Assembly (NCBI GenBank): GCA_964508765.1
Contig: CAZDVD010000009.1
Coordinates: forward strand, 1-64,000
Reading direction: 5' to 3'
Length of the DNA stretch: 64,000 nucleotides
DNA from: JABMPR01 sp964508765
Lineage (GTDB): Bacteria; Fidelibacterota; UBA8477; JABMPR01
The first letter of the stretch is position 1. Each line of letters opens with the position of its first letter. This document shows, in pieces, positions 37,319-45,172 of this stretch. Below the pieces are notes generated by a model. The model did not search any database. It was given only the letters and a program-made list of their open reading frames with translations, and was not told where the DNA came from. A program made the position numbers and the translations under genes.

Positions 37319-38200
37319 CTACCAACCTCTATCTTGCATTCTGTCTTCTGGATTAATTTCAATCATATCCAGCCCCTTCATCGCTTTCCCCAGGCCTTCA
37401 GAAATTTCAGCAAGCTTTTCTGGCTTATCATAAAAGGTTGCGGCCTGAACAATAGCCTTTGCCATGGCATCAGAATCCTCAGATTTGAATATTCCGGAAC
37501 CTACAAAAATAGTTTCAGCACCAAGCTGCATCATCAGAGAAGCATCTGCTGGTGTCGCAATACCACCTGCTGAAAAATTTGGCACAGGAAGCTTTCCAGT
37601 TTCGGCGACTTGAGCAACCAGATGAAAAGGGGCGCCCATTTTCTTAGCCGCCGCCATAAGTTCATCGGTTCTTAAGGTACTCAGATTTGCGATTTCGGTA
37701 TTGATGGTACGCATATGACGAACTGCTTCAACAATATTTCCAGTGCCAGGCTCACCTTTTGTTCGAATAAGTGCAGCGCCCTCACCAATTCTACGCAAGG
37801 CTTCTGCCAGATTCGTCGCACCACAGACAAATGGAGTTTTAAAATCATGTTTCCAGATATGATTTGCTTCATCAGCTGGAGTCAATACTTCACTCTCATC
37901 GATATAATCGACCTCCAAAGCCTCCAGAATCTGGGCTTCAGCAAAATGACCAATACGACATTTGGCCATCACCGGAATGGAGACTGCCTTCTGGATATCT
38001 TTAATCATTTTCGGATCAGAAGCACGGGCGATACCGCCATCCTTACGAATATCTGCTGGGATTCTTTCTAAGGCCATTACTGCCACAGCGCCAGCCTGTT
38101 CAGCAATCTTAGCCTGCTGTGGTGATGTTACATCCATGATAACTCCACCCTTGAGCATTTCTGCCAATCCTGTTTTTACCTCGAATAGCTCATTTGTCAT
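37319..38200 (-). CDS. pdxS: Pyridoxal 5'-phosphate synthase lyase subunit
   Basis: This 293-residue TIM-barrel enzyme makes PLP from ribose-5-phosphate, glyceraldehyde-3-phosphate and ammonia. It is highly conserved: GGVIMDVTSPQQAKIAEQAG, PVMAKCRIGHF with the first catalytic Lys region, FVCGATNLAEALRRI, RTKGEPGTGN with the second Lys, and FSAGGIATPADA. It pairs with pdxT, and the two normally form a 12+12 complex. The length is normal. Confidence 0.97.
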   Translation of the reverse strand: MTNELFEVKTGLAEMLKGGVIMDVTSPQQAKIAEQAGAVAVMALERIPADIRKDGGIARASDPKMIKDIQKAVSIPVMAKCRIGHFAEAQILEALEVDYIDESEVLTPADEANHIWKHDFKTPFVCGATNLAEALRRIGEGAALIRTKGEPGTGNIVEAVRHMRTINTEIANLSTLRTDELMAAAKKMGAPFHLVAQVAETGKLPVPNFSAGGIATPADASLMMQLGAETIFVGSGIFKSEDSDAMAKAIVQAATFYDKPEKLAEISEGLGKAMKGLDMIEINPEDRMQDRGW

Positions 38201-38234
38201 TTTCTTTGTCTCCTAAAACTTATATTAACAATAT

Positions 38235-39098
38235 TTACACACGTGATTTCACGTGTAAGTTATTCAAATGTTCAACGACTTCTTCAATAAGCTCATCAGG
38301 TGAAGAGGCACCAGCTGAGACTCCCACTGATTCAGCATCATCAAACCAATCTTCCATGATATCAGAGGCATTCTCAACCATGTATGACCGCTGATTTAAA
38401 CCCAGTGAAACTTCATGTAATCTTTTTGTATTGGCACTGGTAAATGAGCCCACGATGATCATCACATCTGAAATGGGCGCGATCTCTTTGATTTGTCCTT
38501 GATTTCGACGGGTTGGAAAACAAACCGTATTCACAAATCGTAGATCATATATTTTCATGGAAAGAATACCGATGATTTCTTGGACATTCTCAATCATCTG
38601 TGTGGATTGAGAGACAACTCCGGCTTTTTTCATACGGGGGAAAGCTTCAGCTTCTGCAATCGATGAAATGACCATGGATTCAGGTACCTGGGCTTGAATA
38701 GCAATCACCTCATCATGACCATGATCACCGATGATGATCAATTTGCGGCCTTCCATGTGAAGTTTCTTAATCTCATCATGAATCTCATGCACCAAGGGAC
38801 AGGTTGCATCAACAATAGTCAGGTCTTTTTTGCTCGCTTCTTCCCACAGTTCTGGAATCGTGCCGTGAGCCCTGAATAGCACCGGAGCATCCTTAACCTC
38901 GTCCAGGGATTCAACCACCTTCACATTTTCTTTGGCAAGATCATTCACAACACGTTCATTATGAACAATATCCCCCAGCATATAAACTTTGCCGTGTTCT
39001 CTGGCTACTTCACGGGCTTTTTCGATGGCATCTCTTACACCAAAGCAAAAGCCGGCATCCTTTGCGACTCTTATTTTTAGATGCTCAGGCATTCTCAT
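38235..39098 (-). CDS. ispH: 4-hydroxy-3-methylbut-2-enyl diphosphate reductase
   Basis: IspH (LytB) performs the last MEP-pathway step to IPP and DMAPP with a [4Fe-4S] cluster. The three cluster cysteines are Cys18 (AGFCFGV), Cys100 (DATCPLV) and Cys193 (NTVCFPTRRNQ). At 287 residues the length is normal. The ATG at 39098 overlaps nrnA by 14 nt. A second ATG at 39092, two codons later, is equally possible. The 3' end carries a perfect palindrome (38239-38256) that is part of the coding sequence. Confidence 0.96.
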   Translation of the reverse strand: MRMPEHLKIRVAKDAGFCFGVRDAIEKAREVAREHGKVYMLGDIVHNERVVNDLAKENVKVVESLDEVKDAPVLFRAHGTIPELWEEASKKDLTIVDATCPLVHEIHDEIKKLHMEGRKLIIIGDHGHDEVIAIQAQVPESMVISSIAEAEAFPRMKKAGVVSQSTQMIENVQEIIGILSMKIYDLRFVNTVCFPTRRNQGQIKEIAPISDVMIIVGSFTSANTKRLHEVSLGLNQRSYMVENASDIMEDWFDDAESVGVSAGASSPDELIEEVVEHLNNLHVKSRV

Positions 39099-40116
39099 CC
39101 CATGCTTTGATTACAGCAATAGATTTCTGGACAACGGATGCGGCAGCTTCCTCAAGAGTACCCTCAACATGGCAACCTGCAGCAAATGCGTGACCACCAC
39201 CTCCAAAAGATTGGGCAACGGTATTAATGGGAATTTTTCCTTTGGATCTAAAACTCACATCAACCTTTTGACCAGACATCTGGGTGATAGATATACCAAC
39301 TTCAACCCCTTTAATCGATCGAATAAAATCTGAGAGAGAATTCATATCGTCTGGAATTGCTCCCAGTGGACGAATATCCTCAAAATCGATAACAGACCAT
39401 GCCAGCCTGCCCTCACAGCCGTACTTCAGCTCACTTATGAGTTTCTGAATGACCTGCAGTCTTCCAGGAGTATTCAAATCTTCGTAGAGATAGACATATA
39501 GCTCATAAGGCTTCACACCAGCAGCAACCAGATTGGCTGCCGCAAGCAAGGTCTCAGGATCGGTATTATTGAATCTGAAATTACCGGTGTCGCTCATCAT
39601 GGCTGAATAGATTGGGACGACAATATCATCGCGAGTATTTGCCGTCTTATCCAAGGAATTCAATAGGTCATAGATGAGTACACCTGTGGAACTGGCGGTG
39701 GGAAAATCATATTGATGATCAAACTGGGATTTATCTCCGGGATGGTGATCAATGCTGACCTTGATGATGTCCATGGATTGGAGATCAACACCGAGATCCA
39801 TTAAGCGATTATAATGCCCAATATCAAACGCGATAAACACATCAGAGTCTGCTACAAGTTTAGCGTGATTCGACGAATTATATACTTCTATCTCACCATT
39901 CTTCGCCAGAAAATCAAGATTAACCCTCAGCGGAGAAGGGTTCAAAATATGCACCGTCTTGCCAATGGAAACTAAATACCTCGCTAATCCCAGCTCAGAA
40001 CCAACCCCATCAGCGTCAGGTTGTAAATGTGTAGAGAAAACAAAGTTATTATTCTCAACCAGCAAAGTCTTCAGGACTCTCCAGTCTCTCTGTTCCCCAA
40101 TTAAATCAAGACTCAT
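39085..40116 (-). CDS. nrnA: DHH-family bifunctional oligoribonuclease/pAp phosphatase
   Basis: This 343-residue DHH/DHHA1 phosphoesterase degrades nano-RNAs and may dephosphorylate pAp. Motifs are HLQPDADGVGSE (about residues 32-43), FIAFDIGH, SIDHHPGD (the DHH motif, near 131), MMSDTGNFRF and the DHHA1 glycine-rich SFGGGGHAFAAG. Related proteins hydrolyse pApA or c-di-AMP (GdpP, a DHH protein with extra domains). This one lacks the PAS and GGDEF parts, so it resembles the stand-alone NrnA/DhhP that can act on pApA from c-di-AMP, which is relevant because cdaA is in the same window. Confidence 0.9.
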   Translation of the reverse strand: MSLDLIGEQRDWRVLKTLLVENNNFVFSTHLQPDADGVGSELGLARYLVSIGKTVHILNPSPLRVNLDFLAKNGEIEVYNSSNHAKLVADSDVFIAFDIGHYNRLMDLGVDLQSMDIIKVSIDHHPGDKSQFDHQYDFPTASSTGVLIYDLLNSLDKTANTRDDIVVPIYSAMMSDTGNFRFNNTDPETLLAAANLVAAGVKPYELYVYLYEDLNTPGRLQVIQKLISELKYGCEGRLAWSVIDFEDIRPLGAIPDDMNSLSDFIRSIKGVEVGISITQMSGQKVDVSFRSKGKIPINTVAQSFGGGGHAFAAGCHVEGTLEEAAASVVQKSIAVIKAWDENA

Positions 40117-40187
40117 TTATGTAAAAATACCTCTAAGCAATACCTTCATTTCTGCATCCTCGAATTACGCTCGAACCCGAAACATTG

Positions 40188-40215
40188 AATATATTCGTTA
40201 AGCTATCAGAACCAA
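40188..40215 (-). promoter_or_regulatory. Possible promoter for the nrnA-ispH-pdxS-pdxT-dxs run
   Basis: On the minus strand, TTGGTT (40210-40215), a 16-nt spacer and TATATT (40188-40193) lie about 70 nt before nrnA, in the 285-nt space between gpsA and nrnA. The -35 is weak. This is the only long gap upstream of a run of closely spaced genes, so a promoter is expected here. Confidence 0.35.
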
Positions 40216-40301
40216 ACGATTCAACATCTTAATCGATAAAAACAATCCCCTTGCATCCCTTATTGATAAGCGATTTTACTCAAACAGACCTGTACACAAA
40301 T

Positions 40302-40322
40302 AAAAAGAGACAATTATTCTCT
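40302..40322 (-). terminator. Weak terminator after gpsA
   Basis: A 5-bp AGAGA/TCTCT stem (40306-40310 and 40318-40322, 7-nt loop) is followed on the minus strand by TTTTATTT. It is AU-rich and of low stability, about 80 nt after the gpsA stop. The rest of the 40117-40401 interval shows no gene. Confidence 0.4.
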
Positions 40323-40401
40323 GAATTAAGATTTTTGAGTGGTACGGGGAGAAAATAATTCTTACTGCGAAGAAGCCATTATTGTAGACTTGTCTGGAAT
40401 C

Positions 40402-41412
40402 TTAGTTTAGAGAGTGACGCTCTTTTCTGGGAGTTCTTCCCATCAGCTCTTCTACAGCCAGACGAGGATTCTTTTCCTCAAATAGAACTTGAAAGATTTG
40501 CTCTGAAATAGGCATCTCTACTCCTGTTTTAGCGATGAGTTGGTGAACAGACCTTGCTGTGTTGATACCTTCTGCAACCATCTTCATTTCATCAAGGATT
40601 TCTTTGAGCTTACGACCTTTCCCAAGTTCATATCCAACATGCCGATTGCGACTGTGTGTACTCAAACAGGTAACGATGAGGTCACCCATACCACTGAGTC
40701 CTGCAAAAGTCTGTTCCTTGGCACCAAGAAAGATACCCAAGCGAGTCATCTCAAAAAGCCCGCGTGTGAGCAGAGCAGCTAAAGTATTGTCTCCGTATCC
40801 CATACCAGCCAGGATTCCAGCAGCAATGGCAATAACGTTCTTGAGAGAGCCACCGTATTCAACGCCAAGAATATCTACATTTGTGTAAACTCTGAGCGAG
40901 TCAGACATGAACGCTTTCTGCACAGTGGTAGCGGACAACTCGTTGGAACAAGCTGCAACGATTGTTGAGGGCATTTCCTTGACTACTTCTTCTGCGTGTG
41001 TAGGTCCGTATAGGGTTGAAATATTACCTGATGGGTGATCCGGGAGTGCATGACCAATAACCTGGCTCATCGTTCTCAAGGAATCGTTCTCGATTCCTTT
41101 CGCCACATTAACAATTATCGATTCTTTACTAATTGCAGCGGATATATGCTCAAGTGTCTTTCCTACGGTATGTGATGGAATGGCCACCAGAATAATATCC
41201 TTTTCTCGAACACAGTTTTCCATATCCATGGTGAAGTTTAACTCTAGTGGTAGAATAACGCCTGGCAAATAATCAGGAAGTTCTCTTTGCTGCCGGGCCT
41301 GATTGAAATCTTTCTCAAGATAAAACCAAACATCCACTTCATGCCCATTTTTGAGCAAATGAATTGCCAAGGTCATTCCCCAGCTACCTGATCCTATTAC
41401 TGCAATATTCAT
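40402..41412 (-). CDS. gpsA: Glycerol-3-phosphate dehydrogenase [NAD(P)+]
   Basis: This 336-residue cytoplasmic enzyme makes sn-glycerol-3-phosphate, the backbone of phospholipids, from dihydroxyacetone phosphate. The Rossmann loop is VIGSGSWGMTLA at the N-terminus, and ANVAKGIE-like VNVAKGIEND, LYGPTHAEEV, GGSLKNVIAIAAG and AGLSGMGDLIVTC with the catalytic Lys region are all typical GpsA. The length is normal. A terminator of the upstream acyl-CoA synthetase gene lies just before it, so it probably has its own promoter in the 22 nt upstream or is reached by read-through. Confidence 0.96.
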   Translation of the reverse strand: MNIAVIGSGSWGMTLAIHLLKNGHEVDVWFYLEKDFNQARQQRELPDYLPGVILPLELNFTMDMENCVREKDIILVAIPSHTVGKTLEHISAAISKESIIVNVAKGIENDSLRTMSQVIGHALPDHPSGNISTLYGPTHAEEVVKEMPSTIVAACSNELSATTVQKAFMSDSLRVYTNVDILGVEYGGSLKNVIAIAAGILAGMGYGDNTLAALLTRGLFEMTRLGIFLGAKEQTFAGLSGMGDLIVTCLSTHSRNRHVGYELGKGRKLKEILDEMKMVAEGINTARSVHQLIAKTGVEMPISEQIFQVLFEEKNPRLAVEELMGRTPRKERHSLN

Positions 41413-41433
41413 GGACGAAGTCCCAATCTAATG

Positions 41434-41463
41434 TAAAGAGCCCCTGACAAGAATCAGGAGCTC
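41434..41463 (-). terminator. Terminator after the acyl-CoA synthetase gene
   Basis: On the minus strand a 10-bp stem GAGCTCCTGA/TCAGGGGCTC (one T-G pair, 6-nt loop) is followed by TTTACATT. The stem is strong and the U-tail short. It lies 28 nt after the stop. Confidence 0.65.
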
Positions 41464-41491
41464 CTTAATATTAATACTATTGAATTTATTT

Positions 41492-43279
41492 CTATTCGTA
41501 AAGCGCGTTGATTTTTGCCTTATAGCGCTCTTCCACAATTCGCTTCTTGATTTTCAGCGTCGGGGTAAGTGTCCCATCTTCAACACTGAATTCCCTGGGA
41601 AGGAGAATAACCTTTTTCACAGCTTCATAACCACTGAAATTACCCATGATGGTTTCAACTTCACCCATGATCATATCATTCACCTTAGGATTTTCACAGA
41701 GAGCTTCAGGAGCCACATCCGTGATCTCATTTTCTGAAGCCCAAGCACTTAATTCTTCAAAATTGGGTACTAAAATAGCTGATATGAATTTTCTGCGATC
41801 ACCATGCACCAGTGCTTGTTCAAAGAATTTGCTCATGATCAGTGCACCTTCGATAGGTGCGGGAGCAATATTTTTACCACCAGCAGTCACAATGATGTTC
41901 TTTTTACGATCCGTGATGCGAAGATAGCCATCTTCAATAATACCAATATCTCCAGTATGGAACCAACCTTCTTCATTAATGGCTTCGCGGGTTCCAGCCT
42001 CATCTTTGTAGTAGCCCTTCATGATGTGTGGTCCTCTAGAGAGAATCTCACCATCATCAGCAATTTTAATTTCTACACCATCAATGGCTGGACCCACTGT
42101 ACCAAAACGGTAGTCGGTTTGTGGATTCACAGTAATAACTGGGGATGTCTCTGACAATCCATACCCTTCAAGGATCATGATACCAGCGGCATCAAAAAAC
42201 TTCCCTATTTCGTTTGCTAATGGTGCACCACCACTGGCGAACAGTCTAAACTGAGTCCCCAGCAATGCTTGAACCTTGCCGAATACAAGCTTATCAGCGC
42301 GTTTTTTCTTCTTGGCTAGCTTGGGAGATATGGTACCAGAGTTACGAGCATCTACATATTCATAACCTGTTTTAACCGCCCAGGCGGCAATTTTACGCTT
42401 AATAAAGGATCCTGCTGCAAATTTTGCCTGCACTCCAGCGTACATTTTCTCATAGAGACGGGGAACTGATATGGCTACTGTCGGATTGACTTCTGAAAGG
42501 TTCGCGATAACCGTATCCATGGCCTCGGCATAGGTAATATTTGCACCCATATGCGTTCCTACATAGTCACCTAATCTTTCAAAACTGTGACTCAGTGGCA
42601 GGAAGGAAAGAAACTTATCTTTCTCTGTGATTCCCAGCCGTGCATTACAGGATAAAACATTACTGACCAGATTACTGTGCATCAGCATGGCACCCTTGGG
42701 ATTTCCTGTGGTACCACTCGTATATATGACCGTAAGGATATCATCAGCTTTTACACTCATTGCCTGTTCCTCAAAATCATATACATCACTTCCTGCTGCA
42801 TAGGCCCGACCCTTTTCGATGAGTTGATTGAAGGAGATAATATTCTCATCATCGTATGAAAGGGATTCATCAAAGTAGACAACCGTATTTAATTTAGGAC
42901 AATCCGCTTTTATCTGGAGGACCTTTTCCATCTGGTGGGCATCCTCAGCGAATATCAATTTGGAATCTGAATGAGCAAGGATGTACTGGGCCTGACTGGC
43001 TATCAATGTGGGATAGACAGTAATGGAGGTTGCTCCTCGCGTGGCGATTGCATAATCAGAATATGCCCATCTGCGGCAGTTTGTGGACATAATAGCTATG
43101 TTATCCTTGGCATTGATACCAACAGAGGACAATCCATAAGAGGCATATTTGACCATCTCATAGATATCTTTTCCCTTGTCTCCTACCCATTCACCATCAA
43201 CTTTTTCAGTGAACAATTCTTTATCAGGGTACTTCGAAGTAACCTTTAAAAACATTTCTGCAATCGTCTTGATTTCCAC
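41492..43279 (-). CDS. Long-chain fatty-acid-CoA ligase (AMP-forming)
   Basis: This 595-residue ANL-superfamily enzyme activates fatty acids with ATP and CoA. The P-loop is YTSGTTGNPKGAM (near residue 190). LILEGYGLSETSPV is the A5-type motif, GWFHTGDIG and ITDRKKNIIVTAGGKNI are the hinge region, and TPTLKIKKR is the C-terminal catalytic-lysine region. The overall layout is that of FadD15/AAE-type long-chain synthetases. The chain-length preference cannot be read. It is followed by a strong terminator, and tRNA-Leu is divergent upstream. Confidence 0.92.
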   Translation of the reverse strand: MEIKTIAEMFLKVTSKYPDKELFTEKVDGEWVGDKGKDIYEMVKYASYGLSSVGINAKDNIAIMSTNCRRWAYSDYAIATRGATSITVYPTLIASQAQYILAHSDSKLIFAEDAHQMEKVLQIKADCPKLNTVVYFDESLSYDDENIISFNQLIEKGRAYAAGSDVYDFEEQAMSVKADDILTVIYTSGTTGNPKGAMLMHSNLVSNVLSCNARLGITEKDKFLSFLPLSHSFERLGDYVGTHMGANITYAEAMDTVIANLSEVNPTVAISVPRLYEKMYAGVQAKFAAGSFIKRKIAAWAVKTGYEYVDARNSGTISPKLAKKKKRADKLVFGKVQALLGTQFRLFASGGAPLANEIGKFFDAAGIMILEGYGLSETSPVITVNPQTDYRFGTVGPAIDGVEIKIADDGEILSRGPHIMKGYYKDEAGTREAINEEGWFHTGDIGIIEDGYLRITDRKKNIIVTAGGKNIAPAPIEGALIMSKFFEQALVHGDRRKFISAILVPNFEELSAWASENEITDVAPEALCENPKVNDMIMGEVETIMGNFSGYEAVKKVILLPREFSVEDGTLTPTLKIKKRIVEERYKAKINALYE

Positions 43280-43357
43280 GACAGCTCCTCCTTCACATAG
43301 GATTTATTATTAATTTCGTCAATGATAAACATTTTCCATTAAAAGCACAGCATTTTA

Positions 43358-43386
43358 TTGACACATACCTTAACAGAATGTATCAT
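43358..43386 (+). promoter_or_regulatory. Consensus sigma-70 promoter of tRNA-Leu
   Basis: TTGACA (43358-43363), a 17-nt spacer and TATCAT (43381-43386) form a near-perfect promoter 18 nt upstream of the tRNA. A GC-rich discriminator follows at once (GGCGCGC), and CGCGCTTTTAG (43389-43399) is identical to the string in the tRNA-Pro leader. Confidence 0.8.
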
Positions 43387-43404
43387 GGCGCGCTTTTAGA
43401 AACA

Positions 43405-43488
43405 GCCAGGGTGGCGGAATTGGTAGACGCAGTGGACTCAAAATCCACCGGTGGCAACACTGTGGGGGTTCGACTCCCCCCTCTGGTA
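43405..43488 (+). tRNA. tRNA-Leu (anticodon CAA)
   Basis: This is an 84-nt class II tRNA. Acceptor GCCAGGG pairs with CTCTGGT (G-T pairs allowed), followed by discriminator A. The anticodon stem GTGGA/TCCAC holds loop CTCAAAA (anticodon CAA, reading TTG). A variable arm (CGGTGGCAACACTG) and a T arm with GTTCGACTC follow. CCA is not encoded. The left contig ends one base after the tRNA. A partial second copy at 43590-43643 belongs to the 55-bp contig overlap and is not a second gene. Confidence 0.94.
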
Positions 43489-43644
43489 CNNNNNNNNNNN
43501 NNNNNNNNNNNNNNNNNNNNNNNNNNNNNNNNNNNNNNNNNNNNNNNNNNNNNNNNNNNNNNNNNNNNNNNNNNNNNNNNNNNNNNNNNGACTCAAAATC
43601 CACCGGTGGCAACACTGTGGGGGTTCGACTCCCCCCTCTGGTAC
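43435..43644. other. Assembly join at tRNA-Leu: 55-bp duplicate, 100 N, 55-bp duplicate
   Basis: Positions 43435-43489 and 43590-43644 are identical (the 3' half of tRNA-Leu) and flank N at 43490-43589. The tRNA-Leu 3' part is probably repeated elsewhere in the genome, which would explain the contig break. One copy and no gap is the likely true sequence. Confidence 0.9.
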
Positions 43645-43648
43645 TCGA

Positions 43649-43700
43649 CTTCGCTCTTCAGGAGCGAAGGAGACCTCGTCCCTTCGATCAACTCAGGGCG
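43649..43700. repeat. Palindromic REP-like segment after tRNA-Leu
   Basis: An 8-bp stem CTTCGCTC/GAGCGAAG (43649-43656 and 43662-43669) is followed by CCCTTCGATCAACTCAGGG at 43680-43698, an imperfect palindrome. No T-run follows either, so they are not obvious terminators. From general experience, strings of the second type recur between genes in many bacterial genomes. The rest of the stretch to 43874 shows no gene. Confidence 0.45.
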
Positions 43701-43874
43701 GGCTGCGCTGAATAACATGAAGCGAAAACGTGTCCAAACTATCCCAATTAAAATTACCAGCCTCCCTGCAAAAGAGAGAACTTCGACAGTTACCCGTCTT
43801 TCCTAAATAGGATATGGATGCCTTCTCGCATTGGATTAGTTTATTGGATCAAGTGACTAACATGAAGGTTCCGC

Positions 43875-44540
43875 ATGAAAAATAAGTTCATCCCATTTAC
43901 CAAGCCCATTGAATTAAGTGACGCAGATATGCTTCGGCGATCTGCTGAGTATTATACATTCATGAAATCAAGACGAACCATTCGTGATTTCTCAGATAAG
44001 GAAGTACCGCAAGATATCATTAACAATTGTCTCCTGACTGCAAGTACCGCACCCAGCGGTGCCAATCAACAACCCTGGCATTTTGTCGTCGTTCGAGATG
44101 CTTCAATCAAATCAAAAATCCGTAAGGCGGCTGAAGAGGAAGAACAAAACTTCTATGCTGGCCGAGCTGGAAATACCTGGCTGGAAGCCCTAGAGCCCCT
44201 GGGAACGGATGCTTCCAAGCCCTTCCTTGAGATAGCACCTGTACTTATCGCCATTTTTGAGCAAAAATATTCTGTCAATAAACAAGGTGATAAGAAAAAA
44301 AACTATTACGCCAAAGAATCAGTGGGTATTGCAACAGGGATTCTCATCGCTGCGCTTCATCATGCTGGATTAGTCACCCTTACCCATACACCCAGTCCTA
44401 TGAATTTCCTTACAAAAATACTCAAACGACCAGATGGTGAGCGTCCCTTCCTCCTTCTGGTTGTGGGCCATCCTGCCATGGGAGTTGAGGTTCCCGATAT
44501 CAAAAAAAAGGATCTCAATAACATTTCAAGTCAATTTTAG
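43875..44540 (+). CDS. Nitroreductase-family flavoprotein, iodotyrosine-deiodinase-like
   Basis: This 221-residue FMN protein of the nitroreductase fold has FMN-phosphate contacts in SRRTIRDFS (residues 32-40) and the STAPSGANQQPWHFVVV segment (57-73). Compared from memory with mammalian iodotyrosine deiodinase, the substrate-zwitterion residues Glu157, Tyr161 and Lys182 align with Glu90, Tyr94 and Lys115, with equal spacing. LVTLTHTPSP (166-175) aligns with the FMN N5 Thr region. IYD homologues occur in bacteria and can act on halotyrosines, but the physiological substrate here is unknown. It starts 4 nt after GAAGGTTCC with an AAGG site. It heads the only plus-strand pair of protein genes. 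Confidence 0.85.
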   Translation: MKNKFIPFTKPIELSDADMLRRSAEYYTFMKSRRTIRDFSDKEVPQDIINNCLLTASTAPSGANQQPWHFVVVRDASIKSKIRKAAEEEEQNFYAGRAGNTWLEALEPLGTDASKPFLEIAPVLIAIFEQKYSVNKQGDKKKNYYAKESVGIATGILIAALHHAGLVTLTHTPSPMNFLTKILKRPDGERPFLLLVVGHPAMGVEVPDIKKKDLNNISSQF

Positions 44541-44548
44541 ATATTTCA

Positions 44549-45172
44549 ATGATATCCAAAATCGTCTTTTTCGGGGATAGTATCACGGCTGCGAACCGAA
44601 ATTCCCACAATGATCTCGGTAATGGATATGTATCCATATTAAAGGATATGTTTAACTCAGAGAAACAACTGGAAAATATTCAATTTATTAACTCTGGGGT
44701 CAATGGGCATATGGTTGGAGACTTGCTACGGCGCTATCAGGAAGATGTCCTTGACCATCATCCAGATGCTGTCATTATTATGATTGGAATTAATGACGCC
44801 TATAACGATTTCAGCACTGGCAATGATGGAAATAAAATTCAGATATACCACGCTGGCCTGGAAAAGCTCATTAACAATTTGCAAGCTGGACTACCACAAG
44901 CTCAGTTCTTCTTATTCACGCCCTACCTGATTACGGATTCAAGTTCCGATGAATTTTATTTGAAAATGAATGAATATTGTGGTGTGGTCAAAACCCTGGG
45001 TGGAAAATATGCCCTTCCTGTATTTGACGTTCAATCGGTTTTTAATACTGCTGTAAAGTTCAAACCTGCCTGTGAGTGGGCAGATGATCAAATACATCCC
45101 CATCGACAGGGGCATGCCCTCATTGCAAGAGCCTCTTTCACATTTCTAGGGAGATATATTGTTAAGAGTTAA
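44549..45172 (+). CDS. SGNH/GDSL hydrolase
   Basis: This 207-residue protein has block I FFGDSITAAN with nucleophile Ser11, a block II Gly in NSGVNGH, block III IMIGINDAY with Asn, and block V ADDQIHPHRQGH with the Asp/His pair. This is the full SGNH catalytic set of small esterases, lipases and arylesterases (including the TesA and rhamnogalacturonan acetylesterase types). No signal peptide is seen, so it is cytoplasmic. It follows the nitroreductase by 8 nt and converges with pyrC, whose stop it overlaps by 4 nt. The substrate is unknown. Confidence 0.88.
   Translation: MISKIVFFGDSITAANRNSHNDLGNGYVSILKDMFNSEKQLENIQFINSGVNGHMVGDLLRRYQEDVLDHHPDAVIIMIGINDAYNDFSTGNDGNKIQIYHAGLEKLINNLQAGLPQAQFFLFTPYLITDSSSDEFYLKMNEYCGVVKTLGGKYALPVFDVQSVFNTAVKFKPACEWADDQIHPHRQGHALIARASFTFLGRYIVKS

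Noticed and set aside
38239..38256. Perfect palindrome ACACGTGA/TCACGTGT as an operator or terminator
   Set aside because: It lies within the last codons of ispH, has no U-run and almost no loop. It could be chance or a weak site, and no other copy was noticed.
43590..43643. Second tRNA-Leu gene
   Set aside because: It is only the 3' part of the same tRNA and exactly matches the 55-bp contig overlap.
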